From Candidatus Aminicenantota bacterium (GTDB lineage Bacteria; Acidobacteriota; Aminicenantia; Aminicenantales; Aminicenantaceae): a DNA stretch of 64,000 nucleotides. Below are positions 15,534-25,363 of the stretch, piece after piece. The stretch lies in NCBI GenBank assembly GCA_016927475.1, contig JAFGMO010000103.1, positions 51,561-115,560 of the forward strand, given 5' to 3'. A program made the translations under genes and the position numbers. The notes below the pieces were generated by a model that worked only from the letters and a program-made list of their open reading frames with translations, did not search any database and was not told the DNA's origin. Within the stretch, counting starts at the first letter, position 1; each line of letters begins with the position of its first letter.

Positions 15534-18065
15534 ATGAAAAAATTAATATGCCGCTTATCATTAGGATTGATACTGACTGTTCTTTTCTGCCCGGCTCAGG
15601 AAGTCCTTTCTCCGGAAGGATTTTTAGGATTTAAAGTCGGTACGGACAGGCAGTTGGCGGATATGCACCAGATTATCGCCTATTTTAAGCGGCTGGCCGC
15701 GTCGAGCGAACGATTAAAGCTCCAGGAAGTCGGAAAAACGACCCTTGGAAATCCTTTTGTTTTTGCCGTTATCACCTCGGTTGAAAATCAGGCCCAACTG
15801 GATAAATACAAACGGTACCAGCACTTCCTGGCTGATCCTCGAATGGTTACGGAAGAGAAAGCGGAAGAGGCCATTCAGGAAGGAAAATCGGTTGTTATGA
15901 TCAATTGTTCGATTCACGCTTCGGAGATAGGCGCTTGTCAGATGTCCATGAAATTGGCTTATGACCTGGCTGTAAACGATGATGCGGAGACGAGGGAGAT
16001 ACTGGATAATGTTATCCTGCTCCTGGTACCCATGCACAATCCGGACGGTATACAGATGGTCGTCGACTGGTACAAAAAGTATGTGGGTACTGAGTTTGAG
16101 GGATGCCGAATGCCTTGGCTCTACCATAAATATGTCGGCCATGATAACAACCGGGATTGGTATATGTTCACTCAGGTCGAATCCCGGTTGACCATTATCG
16201 GCATTCACAATGTTTGGCATCCTCAGATCGTGGTGGATATGCACCAGATGGGGAGCCGGGGTGCTCGAATTTTTGTGCCGCCTTACGTTGATCCCTATGA
16301 ACCCAATATCGATCCGATCCTTCAGCAGCAGGTTGCCGTCATGGGAACGTTCATCGCTGCGGAAATGACGGCGGAAGGCAAAGGCGGGGTTATGCACAGC
16401 CTCTGGTTTGACGCTTGGACACCCGCGCGTGCCTATCATCATTACCATGGGGGCATTCGAATTCTGACTGAAGTGGCCAGCGTTGATATTGCTACACCGA
16501 TAGATATTCCTTTTAACCAGCTTCAAGGAGAAGCGCGGCAGCGTTCGGTGAAGATGGCCATGCCCTGGGAAGGAGGAAAATGGACACTGGGTGACATCGT
16601 TGACTACGACTATTCCGCAGCCATGGCCGCCTTGACGAATGCCGCCCGGCTTCGCGAAAACTGGCTTCGCAATTTTTACAGGATTCACAAAAAAGCGGTG
16701 ACACGGACCGAACCTCCTTTTGCCTTCCTGGTTCCTCAAAAACAACGGGATTTTTCGACCGCCGTTAAAATGCTGAACATTCTTCGTACCGGAGATGTCG
16801 AGGTCCACAGGGCAAAAAATCCTTTTGAAGCCGGCGGTAAAAATTATGCCGAAGGAACCTATATCATCTACATGGCCCAGCCCTATGGCGGTTTTGCCAA
16901 GACACTTCTTGAGAACCAGGTTTATCCTGAAATTCGGGAATATCCCGGCGGTCCTTTGAAAACACCATACGATGTCGTAGCCCATACGCTGCCTCTTCTT
17001 ATGGGAGTGGATGTTTTTCGGATCGACCATCCATTCAGCGTTAAGGACGAGGAATTAGAGGAGCTCAGCGTGCCTCAGGGCATCGTCGAAGTAGGGGACA
17101 ATCTTTTCGGATATGCTTGGGGCCATGAAACCAACGATCATTTTATTGCTCTGAACCGGATCATTTCCAAAGGTTATTCTGTTTTTTGGTCCGGGGAACC
17201 CTTTACGGAAGAGGACCGGACTTTTCCGGCGGGAACCATGATCGTCAAGCAGCAGGCGGGCCTGGAAGATGTTTTGGAATCTGCAACACGGGATCTTTAT
17301 GTCCATTTCCGAGGAGTGAAACTCGAACCGGAAGGTAAGCGATACGACCTCAAACCCGTCAGATTGGGACTCTACAAAAGCTGGACCGCTTCAATGGATG
17401 AAGGCTGGACGCGTTGGGTGCTCGAACAATTCGAGTTTCCTTTTTTGAGTGTATATGATAAAGATATCAGAAGCGGAGGGCTCAACAAAACTTTTGATGT
17501 TTTGATCATTCCAGATATTGGAGAACGGGCGATTATGGAGGGTCTCTCTGCCGGGCAGGTGCCCCCGGAATATGCGGGAGGAATTGGTGAGCAGGGACTC
17601 CTTCATCTGAAAGAGTTTGTTCAGAATGGCGGAACCCTACTCACACTCAACGGAGCCGCAGGCTTTGCCATTCAAAAGTTTGGTTTGGATGTAAAGGATG
17701 TCACTGATGGTTTGTCCCGGAGAGAATTTTTCATCCCCGGGTCGATTCTCCGGACAAAGGTGGATAAAACCCACCCCATCGCTTTCGGTTATTCAGACAA
17801 AGAAGCTGTCTTTTTCAGGAGGAGTCCCGTTTTTGAAACAGCCGTCGGGAGAAGTGTCATGACTTACCCCTCTTCGGAAATACTTATGAGCGGCTGGGTA
17901 AACGGTGAAAAACACCTGGCCGGCCATTCTGGAATCATCGAAGTTCCTGTTGGCCAAGGAAAACTGATTTTGCTCGGATTCCCCGTTCAGTACCGTGGGC
18001 AGGCACATGCCACCTTTCGTTTTCTTTTCAATGCAATCTATTATGGGGGCCTATATTCAGACTAA
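15534..18065 (+). CDS. Secreted M14-family zinc carboxypeptidase
   Basis: About 843 residues starting at 15534, where GGAGG precedes the ATG; a frame from 15501 lacks support. A signal peptide (LICRLSLGLILTVLFCPAQ) is followed by the M14 domain: zinc ligands His and Glu in CSIHASEIGACQ, a HNPDG segment (MHNPDGIQMV), the third ligand His in VVDMHQMGSRG, and the catalytic Glu in ILTEVASVD. The C-terminal 400 residues include a class I glutamine amidotransferase-like fold region (FDVLIIPDIG, GGTLLTLNGAAGFA) often fused to this group. It probably works with the preceding S9 peptidase on extracellular peptides. Confidence 0.9.
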   Translation: MKKLICRLSLGLILTVLFCPAQEVLSPEGFLGFKVGTDRQLADMHQIIAYFKRLAASSERLKLQEVGKTTLGNPFVFAVITSVENQAQLDKYKRYQHFLADPRMVTEEKAEEAIQEGKSVVMINCSIHASEIGACQMSMKLAYDLAVNDDAETREILDNVILLLVPMHNPDGIQMVVDWYKKYVGTEFEGCRMPWLYHKYVGHDNNRDWYMFTQVESRLTIIGIHNVWHPQIVVDMHQMGSRGARIFVPPYVDPYEPNIDPILQQQVAVMGTFIAAEMTAEGKGGVMHSLWFDAWTPARAYHHYHGGIRILTEVASVDIATPIDIPFNQLQGEARQRSVKMAMPWEGGKWTLGDIVDYDYSAAMAALTNAARLRENWLRNFYRIHKKAVTRTEPPFAFLVPQKQRDFSTAVKMLNILRTGDVEVHRAKNPFEAGGKNYAEGTYIIYMAQPYGGFAKTLLENQVYPEIREYPGGPLKTPYDVVAHTLPLLMGVDVFRIDHPFSVKDEELEELSVPQGIVEVGDNLFGYAWGHETNDHFIALNRIISKGYSVFWSGEPFTEEDRTFPAGTMIVKQQAGLEDVLESATRDLYVHFRGVKLEPEGKRYDLKPVRLGLYKSWTASMDEGWTRWVLEQFEFPFLSVYDKDIRSGGLNKTFDVLIIPDIGERAIMEGLSAGQVPPEYAGGIGEQGLLHLKEFVQNGGTLLTLNGAAGFAIQKFGLDVKDVTDGLSRREFFIPGSILRTKVDKTHPIAFGYSDKEAVFFRRSPVFETAVGRSVMTYPSSEILMSGWVNGEKHLAGHSGIIEVPVGQGKLILLGFPVQYRGQAHATFRFLFNAIYYGGLYSD

Positions 18066-18116
18066 AACGAACTTTTTATCATTGAAGAACGTAATTCCAA
18101 ATAAAGGAGAATTGTA

Positions 18117-19130
18117 ATGAAAAAAGTTATGGGATTACTCATTATTGTTCTTTTTGGGTTTCCCCTTTTATTCGGCGTGGTTTGGGCCGTCGGACTAACC
18201 CGTGCTGCTGTTTCCCCGGAGTTTTTATCAGACATGCCTCAGGAAATCATCGCGGAAATTCCCGATCTTGTGGATGAAGCTTTTGAAGAGGCACAGAGAG
18301 AGGACGTGATAACTGATGATGAAGCACGGCTCTGGATTAAGGCTGCCGCTGATACCGGAATTTCACCTAAAGACTTGATGAGAGAGACAGGGCTTCTGGA
18401 CTGGATGGAAAATGAGCTGTCCGACTCGCTGTATGAACTGGGTGAGATGCTGAGAGGAAAGATGAGGCCCCGCCCGATCGCCATAAATTTCCGTCCTCTT
18501 AAGGAAGCGCTGCTTCACGAGAAGATTGATGAGTACATGGTAAAGATTCTGGAAAATCTTCCTCCCTGTGACGAGTCGGGAAATCAGCGCTGGCTGGACG
18601 CTGCTACGGACCATGAAGATCTTCCTCCTTGCAGGCCGGATATGGATATAGCCAGGGAAGTTATTCGAAACGAACGTCTTAAGGCCGTTAATGATATTGA
18701 AGACGAGATAGAAATTTTCGAGGGACACCGGTATTTTCCTTTCGGTGTAACCCGTATGGTGGGTTTGTTTTCATATTTTCTTTTTGTGTTTCCGCTGGTT
18801 TTTATTGTATTAGGCTCAGTGATAGCTTCAACAGGAGGCGCCGGTTTTATGCGTTGGACGGGTCTTTCGCTTCTTATTGGCGGGATTTTCCCCTTTCTTT
18901 CGGCGTTGATTACCCGGAACATTATATCTTTTGGATATGGTTTATGGTCTTTCGACCATAGTGGACGTTGGGCTTCCGAACTCAGCGATCTTTTCATCGA
19001 TAAAGTTGCCTGGCTTGGGCATATGGTCATCAGTAGGCTTTTTACCCCTGTTGTTGTTGTCGGCGGGATTGTCTGTGCCGTCGGATTGCTGCTTTTTATC
19101 CTTTCATTTACGATGCACCGACCGCAGTGA
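18117..19130 (+). CDS. Membrane protein of unknown function
   Basis: 337 residues, start supported by AAAGGAG eight bases upstream. One transmembrane segment lies at residues 5-25 (LLIIVLFGFPLLFGVVWAVG). A soluble region of about 190 residues follows, rich in acidic residues, containing two copies of a DLPPC-like motif (ENLPPCDESG, EDLPPCRPD). Three or four C-terminal membrane segments close the protein. The paired PPC motifs could hold a disulfide. No family recognised. It lies 51 bases after the M14 peptidase and may belong to the same transcript. Confidence 0.75.
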   Translation: MKKVMGLLIIVLFGFPLLFGVVWAVGLTRAAVSPEFLSDMPQEIIAEIPDLVDEAFEEAQREDVITDDEARLWIKAAADTGISPKDLMRETGLLDWMENELSDSLYELGEMLRGKMRPRPIAINFRPLKEALLHEKIDEYMVKILENLPPCDESGNQRWLDAATDHEDLPPCRPDMDIAREVIRNERLKAVNDIEDEIEIFEGHRYFPFGVTRMVGLFSYFLFVFPLVFIVLGSVIASTGGAGFMRWTGLSLLIGGIFPFLSALITRNIISFGYGLWSFDHSGRWASELSDLFIDKVAWLGHMVISRLFTPVVVVGGIVCAVGLLLFILSFTMHRPQ

Positions 19131-19140
19131 CCTGTGCCTC

Positions 19141-19351
19141 AGGTCGATCCGGTCATACCGTATCTGCTTGGTTGATGCCAGGTTTCTGCGAAGATCGGGA
19201 GGACCTGCGGTAATCCCGAAGTTCAGAGCGATGATTCAGAAGATCATCCCCCTCACATCATTCGCCCGTTTAGACATAGAACAATTTCAAGGCTGAGCCC
19301 TATCCGCATCCGACCTTGCACTGCGGAAACCTTGGCTCGTAAATAATGCGG
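19141..19351 (+). repeat. Degenerate copy 5 of the MITE-like repeat (right half)
   Basis: CGATCCGGTCATACCGTATC followed by TGCTTGG parallels GCCGATCTTACCGCATCTGC of the good copies. The end CTTGGCTCGTAAATAATGCGG parallels CTTGGCTCGTGAATAATACAGG. Between these blocks similarity is weak. It occupies most of the 340-base gap after the membrane protein gene. Confidence 0.55.
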
Positions 19352-19473
19352 AATAATCCAAGGCTAATTTTTTTTTAAAATAATACATATTTCATTTGGA
19401 TTTTTCTGAGATTTTAGCATAAAATAGAAACACCGAGTTATCAAACTTGAAATCCAAGTTTTGAGTCGTAATC

Positions 19474-20193
19474 ATGTCAGAAATATTTAACTGGTTCATC
19501 AATTTAGAAATCCATGAAATTGTTTTGTGGGTGATAATTCTTCTCCTTCTAATTTGGGAGTTCGTCATCCAGAAAAAGCTTAGGAAACCTTTGGAAAGAG
19601 AACTGGGTGATCTGCGAAAGGAATTTATGAAGCTAGGATTCACAGCGGAACTTTCCAAAAAAGAAATAGGCGAGTTGTACAAAAGATTTGACATGACGGA
19701 GAAAGAGCTGAGGTCTCTCAAAACAAAGACGGCGGAAAAAAGTCAGCAGACAGCCCAGCCACCTGTTTCATCCGTGGAACAGTCTTCTGCGCCTTCTCCC
19801 GTGATTCCACAAAATAAACCTTTTCAAGAGCCTCAACCGGCCCCCAAACCTCAGCCCCAACCTCAACCCCAATATCAGCCCCAACCTCAACCTTTTGACC
19901 AGCCGCGAACGTCACCATCAGAACCAGCCGTGGAAGAAAAATTAGCGTTTAAAGATGATCATCTTTTTGTCTTGAAGCTGTTGGGAAACACGGAAGAAAA
20001 AAGAGCCCTGGCTAATTTTGTTCTAGCGTATTACTTAAATGTATTCAAATCCAAAAACAAGGACCATTACAGGGAAGTGCTCAGCGAACTGCTCGATAAC
20101 GAAATGATCGATTTCACAGAAGACAAAGGAAAAACTTACATGAAGATCACTTCTAAAGGGTTGGATTATATCAAGTCTGCCATGCCGGGCTGA
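19474..20193 (+). CDS. Membrane-anchored protein with coiled coil, Pro/Gln linker and C-terminal winged-helix-like domain
   Basis: 239 residues. One N-terminal transmembrane helix (IVLWVIILLLLIWEFVI), then a charged helical region likely to be a coiled coil (residues 35-85). A linker of about 70 residues contains repeated Pro-Gln pairs (PKPQPQPQPQYQPQPQP). The C-terminal 75 residues (FVLKLLGNTEEKRALANFVL ... LLDNEMIDFTEDKGKTYMKI) have the helix and wing pattern of winged-helix domains. It would place a possible DNA or protein binding domain at the membrane. Family not recognised. No clear ribosome binding site. Confidence 0.75.
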   Translation: MSEIFNWFINLEIHEIVLWVIILLLLIWEFVIQKKLRKPLERELGDLRKEFMKLGFTAELSKKEIGELYKRFDMTEKELRSLKTKTAEKSQQTAQPPVSSVEQSSAPSPVIPQNKPFQEPQPAPKPQPQPQPQYQPQPQPFDQPRTSPSEPAVEEKLAFKDDHLFVLKLLGNTEEKRALANFVLAYYLNVFKSKNKDHYREVLSELLDNEMIDFTEDKGKTYMKITSKGLDYIKSAMPG

Positions 20194-20236
20194 ATTTTGG
20201 TTATTCCCAAAAGAGAAGAGTTGCCTTTTCCCCACC

Positions 20237-21619
20237 TCAGCGGACAAGAGTATGCGCGGGGTTGTTTTTTGTGGATTTTCTAAAGAGGAAGAAGAGGGGA
20301 ATACCTGTCAGCAGCATAAAAACGGCAATGGTAGATTCCAGCGGGCGCTCCAGAAAACCAAGAAAAAGTATAGCTGTACCGGCTAGAAGATAGAAGATGG
20401 GGACGACAGGGTAACCGGGTAGTCGATAAGACCCTTCGCCGGACCGCCGGATCTTAAAGACACCAAAGACAACCATTAAGGGAAATACTCCCAGACTGAA
20501 ACCCATATATGTAATGATTTGGTCAAAAGTCCCAAAAAGGACCATGAGGCCTGCCAGCCCCCCTTGAAGCCAGATGGATTGGGAAGGGACATTATATTTC
20601 GGATGGACTTTTGAAGCGAACCTGAAAAAAGTGCCGTCCCGTGACATGGCATAATAAACACGCGGTCCAAGAATAATATATGCACTCAGAGATGAGAATA
20701 AAGCGAAAGCGATGAGCAGGGAAAAGACATTTCCAAGAGAGCTTCCAAAGAGCTTTCCCGCCGCCAGGCCGCCTATGGAGATAACCCCGGACATCTCTGA
20801 TGGGGAAAGGGCGAAAACATAAAAAAGATTCATCATAAAATAGAGGAGAACAACGATGCCCGTTCCCAGGAAAAGAGACCGGGGTATGTTTTTTGACGGA
20901 TTTTTTACTTCAGAACCGATATAGGCGGCGGCGTTCCAGCCGCTGTAGGAAAACATGATCCACATCAAAGAAAGACCAATGACTTTCCATCCGTTGAAGT
21001 CGAAATTAAAATCTCCGCCCAGCTTGAAATTCTCCGGATTTCCCCGGCCCAGGAGAAAGCCTGCGGCAATCAATCCGGCAATCAAAAAAACTTTCATGAC
21101 GGTTAAAAAATTTTGAACCCGGGCACCGGTCTTCAAGCCCCGGGCATGAATCATGGTGAATATGAGAATGACCAGGATGGCGCAGGCCTTTCTCCAAAAT
21201 TGGGGCTCCCAGCTCGTTTGAAAAAGACCGGGATTGAGAAGGGATGGGAAGGCCCGGTTTATATATTCCATAACGCCGATGGCCGCGGCTGCAATGGGGG
21301 CCGAAAATCCGGCGAAAAGGGAAACCCATCCACTCAAGAATCCGAACATAGGGTGGTAAAGCCTGCAGAGAAAAATATATTCTCCGCCTGCTTTCGGTAT
21401 GGCCGCCCCTACTTCACCGTAGCTTAACGCGCCGCATAAAGCGATAATACCGCCGATAACCCAAAGGGCAATCAAAAGCAGGGGGATTTTAAGTCCGCCC
21501 ATCAACAAGCCCGAGGTTGTAAAAATTCCTGTTCCAATCATGTTGGCAACAACGATATTGGTTATGGGGAAAAGTCCCAATTGTCTTTTTAAACCGTTTT
21601 TTTCAATATCATTTTCCAT
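20237..21619 (-). CDS. APC-superfamily amino acid permease
   Basis: About 460 residues, twelve hydrophobic segments. The first helix carries the signature VANMIGTGIFTTSGLLMG, whose broken GTGIF forms the substrate site in LeuT-fold permeases. ALSYGEVGAAIPKAGGEYIF follows, typical of the APC family. The last segment ends in LFFLFRKSTKN. Start at 21619 (MENDIEKNG) is supported by GAGGAG; a longer frame to 21649 has no site. The substrate is probably an amino acid; exchange or proton coupling cannot be told. Uptake of amino acids fits the neighbouring peptidases. Confidence 0.88.
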   Translation of the reverse strand: MENDIEKNGLKRQLGLFPITNIVVANMIGTGIFTTSGLLMGGLKIPLLLIALWVIGGIIALCGALSYGEVGAAIPKAGGEYIFLCRLYHPMFGFLSGWVSLFAGFSAPIAAAAIGVMEYINRAFPSLLNPGLFQTSWEPQFWRKACAILVILIFTMIHARGLKTGARVQNFLTVMKVFLIAGLIAAGFLLGRGNPENFKLGGDFNFDFNGWKVIGLSLMWIMFSYSGWNAAAYIGSEVKNPSKNIPRSLFLGTGIVVLLYFMMNLFYVFALSPSEMSGVISIGGLAAGKLFGSSLGNVFSLLIAFALFSSLSAYIILGPRVYYAMSRDGTFFRFASKVHPKYNVPSQSIWLQGGLAGLMVLFGTFDQIITYMGFSLGVFPLMVVFGVFKIRRSGEGSYRLPGYPVVPIFYLLAGTAILFLGFLERPLESTIAVFMLLTGIPLFFLFRKSTKNNPAHTLVR

Positions 21620-21790
21620 GTTTCTCCTCGAGCGGCTCTCAGGAATCAAACGATTTTTTGGCTCAATAAAAAATCATAACCTAATTCAGCGGTTAAGACA
21701 AAGCAGGGCAAAATTTTTCAGACGTTCCATCTTTTGTTCATACGAGACAAGAAGGGAACAAGTTGCATTTATTGAATTCTTATATAAATG

Positions 21791-21818
21791 TTTATATTAA
21801 TATTTTTTTTTGTATAAT
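21791..21818 (+). promoter_or_regulatory. Possible promoter of the prolyl oligopeptidase gene
   Basis: A perfect TATAAT at 21813-21818 with TTTATA 16 bases upstream (21791-21796). The region is very AT-rich, so chance is possible. It lies 43 bases before the TTG start of the next gene. Confidence 0.35.
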
Positions 21819-21860
21819 GTTTGTTAGCTTCGCATAATATCTAAGTTTATGGAGGATACA

Positions 21861-23993
21861 TTGAATAAAAAACCTTGGATAGGGATTCTTATCATTCTTT
21901 TGTTTTTTCTTTCGAGCTGTCAAAGGGGACAAGTTTCACCGGCGGAAAATTTTGTTTATCCCGAGACTAAAAAGGTTGACCAGGTTGATGAATATTTTGG
22001 CGTCCGGGTAGAAGATCCTTACCGGTGGTTGGAAGATGACAATGCCGAAGAAGTGAAGCAATGGGTTGAAAAACAAAACGAGTTGACGTTCGCCTATTTG
22101 AAGGGCATTCCCTTTCTGGAAAAGATACAGAAACGTTTGACAGAGATTTATAACTACCCTCGCTATTCTTCTCCTTTCCGTGCCGGTGAATATTTCTTTT
22201 TTACAAAGAACGACGGCCTTCAAAACCAATCGGTAATTTATATACAGAAAGGGCTTTCCGGTGAACCCGAGGTGTTCATCGATCCCAATGAGCTGTCTCC
22301 GGACGGAACGGTCCGCATCGGTTTGAATGGTTTCTCAAAAGATAACCGTTATGTCACCATCTCCCGTTCCGAGGCGGGTTCGGATTGGCGCGAACTAAGG
22401 GTCATGGAAATCGCCACCAAAGAAGAGTTGAATGACAGGATAAGATGGGTCAAATTTTCCGGAGCCGCTTGGATCGGGAACGGCTTTTACTACAGTGGAT
22501 ATGACCGGCCTGTAGAGGGACAGGAATTGACCGCCCGGAATAAAAATCAGAAAATTTTCTTCCACATACTGGGGGAGAAGCAGGAGAATGACCGGCTTGT
22601 TTATGAGGATCCCGAGCATCCTTTTCGTTACCTGGGCATCACTACGACGGAAGATAAAAAATATTTATTTCTGAATGTGTCCGAGGGAACGCATGGTAAT
22701 GAGCTTTATTATAAAAAAAGTGATGAAACAGGCAAAAATTTCATGCCTCTTATAACGGGTTTTGAACACGACAATTATGATATTGATAATATTGGAGATA
22801 AATTTTTAATCTATACCAATGCCATGGCTCCCAACTATAGGATTGTTCTTGTAGACCCGGCCGATCCCGGCCAAGAAAAATGGGAAACCGTTATTCCGGA
22901 AAAGCCGGAAGTCCTGGTGAATGCCGGCACGGTAGGCGGTTTTCTTTTTTGTAAGTACCTGAAGGATGCCAATACCCGTGTATACCAATATACCCTTTCC
23001 GGAGAAATGGTACGCGAGATAGAATTTCCAGCCTTGGGAACGGCAAGCGGTTTCGGCGGCAAAAAGGAAGATGCTTTTTGTTTTTATACTTTTTCTTCCT
23101 TCACTTTTCCTCCCGCCATTTATAAATACGATATCGCCAATGGAAAATCAGAGCTGTTCAGGGAAACAGAAGTCAAGTTCAATCCTAATGATTTTGTCGC
23201 CAAGCAGGTATTTTATTCCAGCAAGGACGGAACAAAAATTCCCCTTTTCATTGTTCACAAGAAAGAATTAAAGATGGACGGCCAAAGACCAACCTATCTT
23301 TATGCTTACGGAGGCTTTAACAGCAGTATGGTACCGCGTTTCAGTGTATCCAACATCGTTCTCCTGGAAAACGATGGTGTTTATGCCCAAGCCTGCCTGC
23401 GCGGCGGCGGGGAATACGGCGAGAAGTGGCACCGTGACGGAATGCTTTTCAACAAACAAAATGTCTTTGATGATTTTATCGCCGCAGCAGAATATCTCAT
23501 TCATGAGAAATACACATCAAAGGAGCGTTTGGCTATTGCCGGAGCGTCCAACGGAGGGCTTTTGGTCGGTGCGGTCATGACCCAGCGGCCTGACCTTTTC
23601 AAGGTGGCTTTCCCGGCTGTTGGAGTAATGGATATGCTCCGATACCATAAGTTTACGGTCGGCTGGGGGTGGGTCGTTGAATACGGTTCCAGCGATGAGG
23701 AAGAACATTTTAAGAATCTTTTATCTTATTCACCTCTCCACAACATAAAGGAGGGAGTTTCCTATCCGGCGACCCTGGTAACGACGGCCGACCATGATGA
23801 CAGGGTGGTTCCTGCCCATTCTTTCAAATTTGCAGCCACACTTCAGGAAAAACATCAAGGCAAAAACCCCGTTCTGATTCGGATAGAAACCCGGTCCGGA
23901 CATGGTGCCTCGAATATCAGCAAGGCAATCGAACAGCTGGCCGATAAGTGGGCATTCATGTTTTATAATATGGGATTGGATGTCCATTATTGA
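21861..23993 (+). CDS. Prolyl oligopeptidase (S9A), predicted lipoprotein
   Basis: About 710 residues. TTG at 21861 is taken as the start because GGAGG lies five bases upstream; the ATG at 21849 overlaps that site. A lipoprotein signal ends in LFFLSSCQRG. The N-terminal segment YPETKKVDQVDEYFGV and VEDPYRWLEDDNAEEVKQWV are hallmark S9A sequences. The propeller is followed by the hydrolase domain: Ser in IAGASNGGLLVGAV, Asp in DHDDRVVPAHS, His in RSGHGASNI. It cleaves after proline in short peptides, here probably at the cell envelope. The gene for phosphoglucose isomerase starts 15 bases downstream. Confidence 0.93.
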   Translation: MNKKPWIGILIILLFFLSSCQRGQVSPAENFVYPETKKVDQVDEYFGVRVEDPYRWLEDDNAEEVKQWVEKQNELTFAYLKGIPFLEKIQKRLTEIYNYPRYSSPFRAGEYFFFTKNDGLQNQSVIYIQKGLSGEPEVFIDPNELSPDGTVRIGLNGFSKDNRYVTISRSEAGSDWRELRVMEIATKEELNDRIRWVKFSGAAWIGNGFYYSGYDRPVEGQELTARNKNQKIFFHILGEKQENDRLVYEDPEHPFRYLGITTTEDKKYLFLNVSEGTHGNELYYKKSDETGKNFMPLITGFEHDNYDIDNIGDKFLIYTNAMAPNYRIVLVDPADPGQEKWETVIPEKPEVLVNAGTVGGFLFCKYLKDANTRVYQYTLSGEMVREIEFPALGTASGFGGKKEDAFCFYTFSSFTFPPAIYKYDIANGKSELFRETEVKFNPNDFVAKQVFYSSKDGTKIPLFIVHKKELKMDGQRPTYLYAYGGFNSSMVPRFSVSNIVLLENDGVYAQACLRGGGEYGEKWHRDGMLFNKQNVFDDFIAAAEYLIHEKYTSKERLAIAGASNGGLLVGAVMTQRPDLFKVAFPAVGVMDMLRYHKFTVGWGWVVEYGSSDEEEHFKNLLSYSPLHNIKEGVSYPATLVTTADHDDRVVPAHSFKFAATLQEKHQGKNPVLIRIETRSGHGASNISKAIEQLADKWAFMFYNMGLDVHY

Positions 23994-24008
23994 GGCAGGC
24001 TGATTTCA

Positions 24009-25310
24009 ATGAAATTTTTCCCCCAATACAACAGGGTTCAGAACAAAGAATTTGAAGCCGCAGGAAAACGGCTTAAAGAAGAAATTTCGGCCATGAGAGG
24101 AGTTCTTCAATCAGGATACAGCGACGACCGGTGCTCGATTAATCTTCCCGCGGATCATGATTTGCTTCAAATGGTTTTGGGCCTGAGTCAAGAAAAAAAA
24201 GGAATGGATCCCGAGGCAATCGTTGTTGCGGGAATCGGGGGGAGCAGCCTTGGAACCCTTGCCGTACTGGAAGCCGTCCGGGGTAAACTTCATAACCGTG
24301 AAGGAGCGGGTATTAAAGTTTATTTCGCTGAGACAGTGGACAGCGATTATACCTCTGATATTTTGAGCATCGTCGAAGCCGTCTTGGAACGGGGAAAGAA
24401 TGTTCTGGTAAACGGAGTGAGCAAGTCCGGAGGGACAACAGAAACCATCGCCAATTTTGAGATTTTGGTCGATTTGTTAATGCGGGCGGGCGATGATTAT
24501 AAAAAATATGTAACCGTAACAACAGATAGGGATTCAAAGCTCTGGAACTTTGCCGTTGAAAATGGATTCTCGGTTCTTGCGGTTCCGAAGAAGGTTGGAG
24601 GAAGATTTTCAGTCTTTTCACCTGTAGGGCTCTTTCCACTCGCTGTGGCAGGGCTAAATGTTAAAAATCTCTTACAAGGAGCGGCCGGCATGCGTGAATC
24701 CTGTCTGCGGGAGTTCGAAAACAATCCCGCCGCACAGAGTGCCGCTGAGATTTTTTGTTTCTCCCGCCAAAGAAATATCTATGACCTTTTTCTATTCGGT
24801 ACGGACCTGGAAGCGCTGGGGAAGTGGTACAGGCAGCTTATGGGAGAAAGCCTGGGGAAGGAGTATGACCGCAGGGGCCGCCGGGTTTATCAAGGCATCA
24901 CGCCGACCGTTTCCGTCGGGTCAGTGGACCTTCATTCCGTGGCGCAGCTTTATCTGGGAGGTCCGCAAGATAAATTTACGACTTTTGTTTCCGTAACCAA
25001 TGGCCGGACGGATGTCCCTGTCCCCGAGCGTAAAGACTATGAACGGCTTGTTCCCCATATACAAGGCCGATCGCTATCCAGCATCATGTCAGCTATCCTT
25101 CAGGGTGTGAAAACGGCATACAAAAAAGGCGGCCGTCCTTTCAACGAGGTGGTTCTCGATGATAAATCCGAGAGGTCCATCGGGGAGTTCCTCCAGTTCA
25201 AAATGATGGAAATGATGTACCTGGGCTTTTTGTTGGATGTTAATCCGTTCGATCAGCCCAATGTGGAAAGTTATAAGATCGAAACCAGGAAAAATTTGAG
25301 TGAAAGCTGA
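24009..25310 (+). CDS. pgi: Glucose-6-phosphate isomerase
   Basis: 433 residues, close to the shorter bacterial form. Converts glucose-6-phosphate to fructose-6-phosphate in the cytoplasm. SIS-domain motifs are clear: VAGIGGSSLGTLAVLEAV near residue 75, NGVSKSGGTTETIANFEIL near 138, and GGRFSVFSPVGLFPLAV near 197. The family's catalytic Glu lies in MGESLGKEYD, and a later KGGRPFNEVVL and DQPNVESYK match the signature C-terminus. The ribosome binding site is weak (AGGCAGG). It lies between a peptidase and a PmbA-like gene on the same strand, suggesting one long transcript, although functional linkage is not obvious. Confidence 0.93.
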   Translation: MKFFPQYNRVQNKEFEAAGKRLKEEISAMRGVLQSGYSDDRCSINLPADHDLLQMVLGLSQEKKGMDPEAIVVAGIGGSSLGTLAVLEAVRGKLHNREGAGIKVYFAETVDSDYTSDILSIVEAVLERGKNVLVNGVSKSGGTTETIANFEILVDLLMRAGDDYKKYVTVTTDRDSKLWNFAVENGFSVLAVPKKVGGRFSVFSPVGLFPLAVAGLNVKNLLQGAAGMRESCLREFENNPAAQSAAEIFCFSRQRNIYDLFLFGTDLEALGKWYRQLMGESLGKEYDRRGRRVYQGITPTVSVGSVDLHSVAQLYLGGPQDKFTTFVSVTNGRTDVPVPERKDYERLVPHIQGRSLSSIMSAILQGVKTAYKKGGRPFNEVVLDDKSERSIGEFLQFKMMEMMYLGFLLDVNPFDQPNVESYKIETRKNLSES

Positions 25311-25363
25311 GGAAAGGGCTTTTTGTATCAAGAATTCGATCGTTTTAAGTGAAAAGGCAAACC

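Noticed and set aside
15714..17030. 438-residue minus-strand frame opposite the M14 peptidase
   Set aside because: Antisense shadow of a gene with complete catalytic motifs; no ribosome binding site or recognisable domain.
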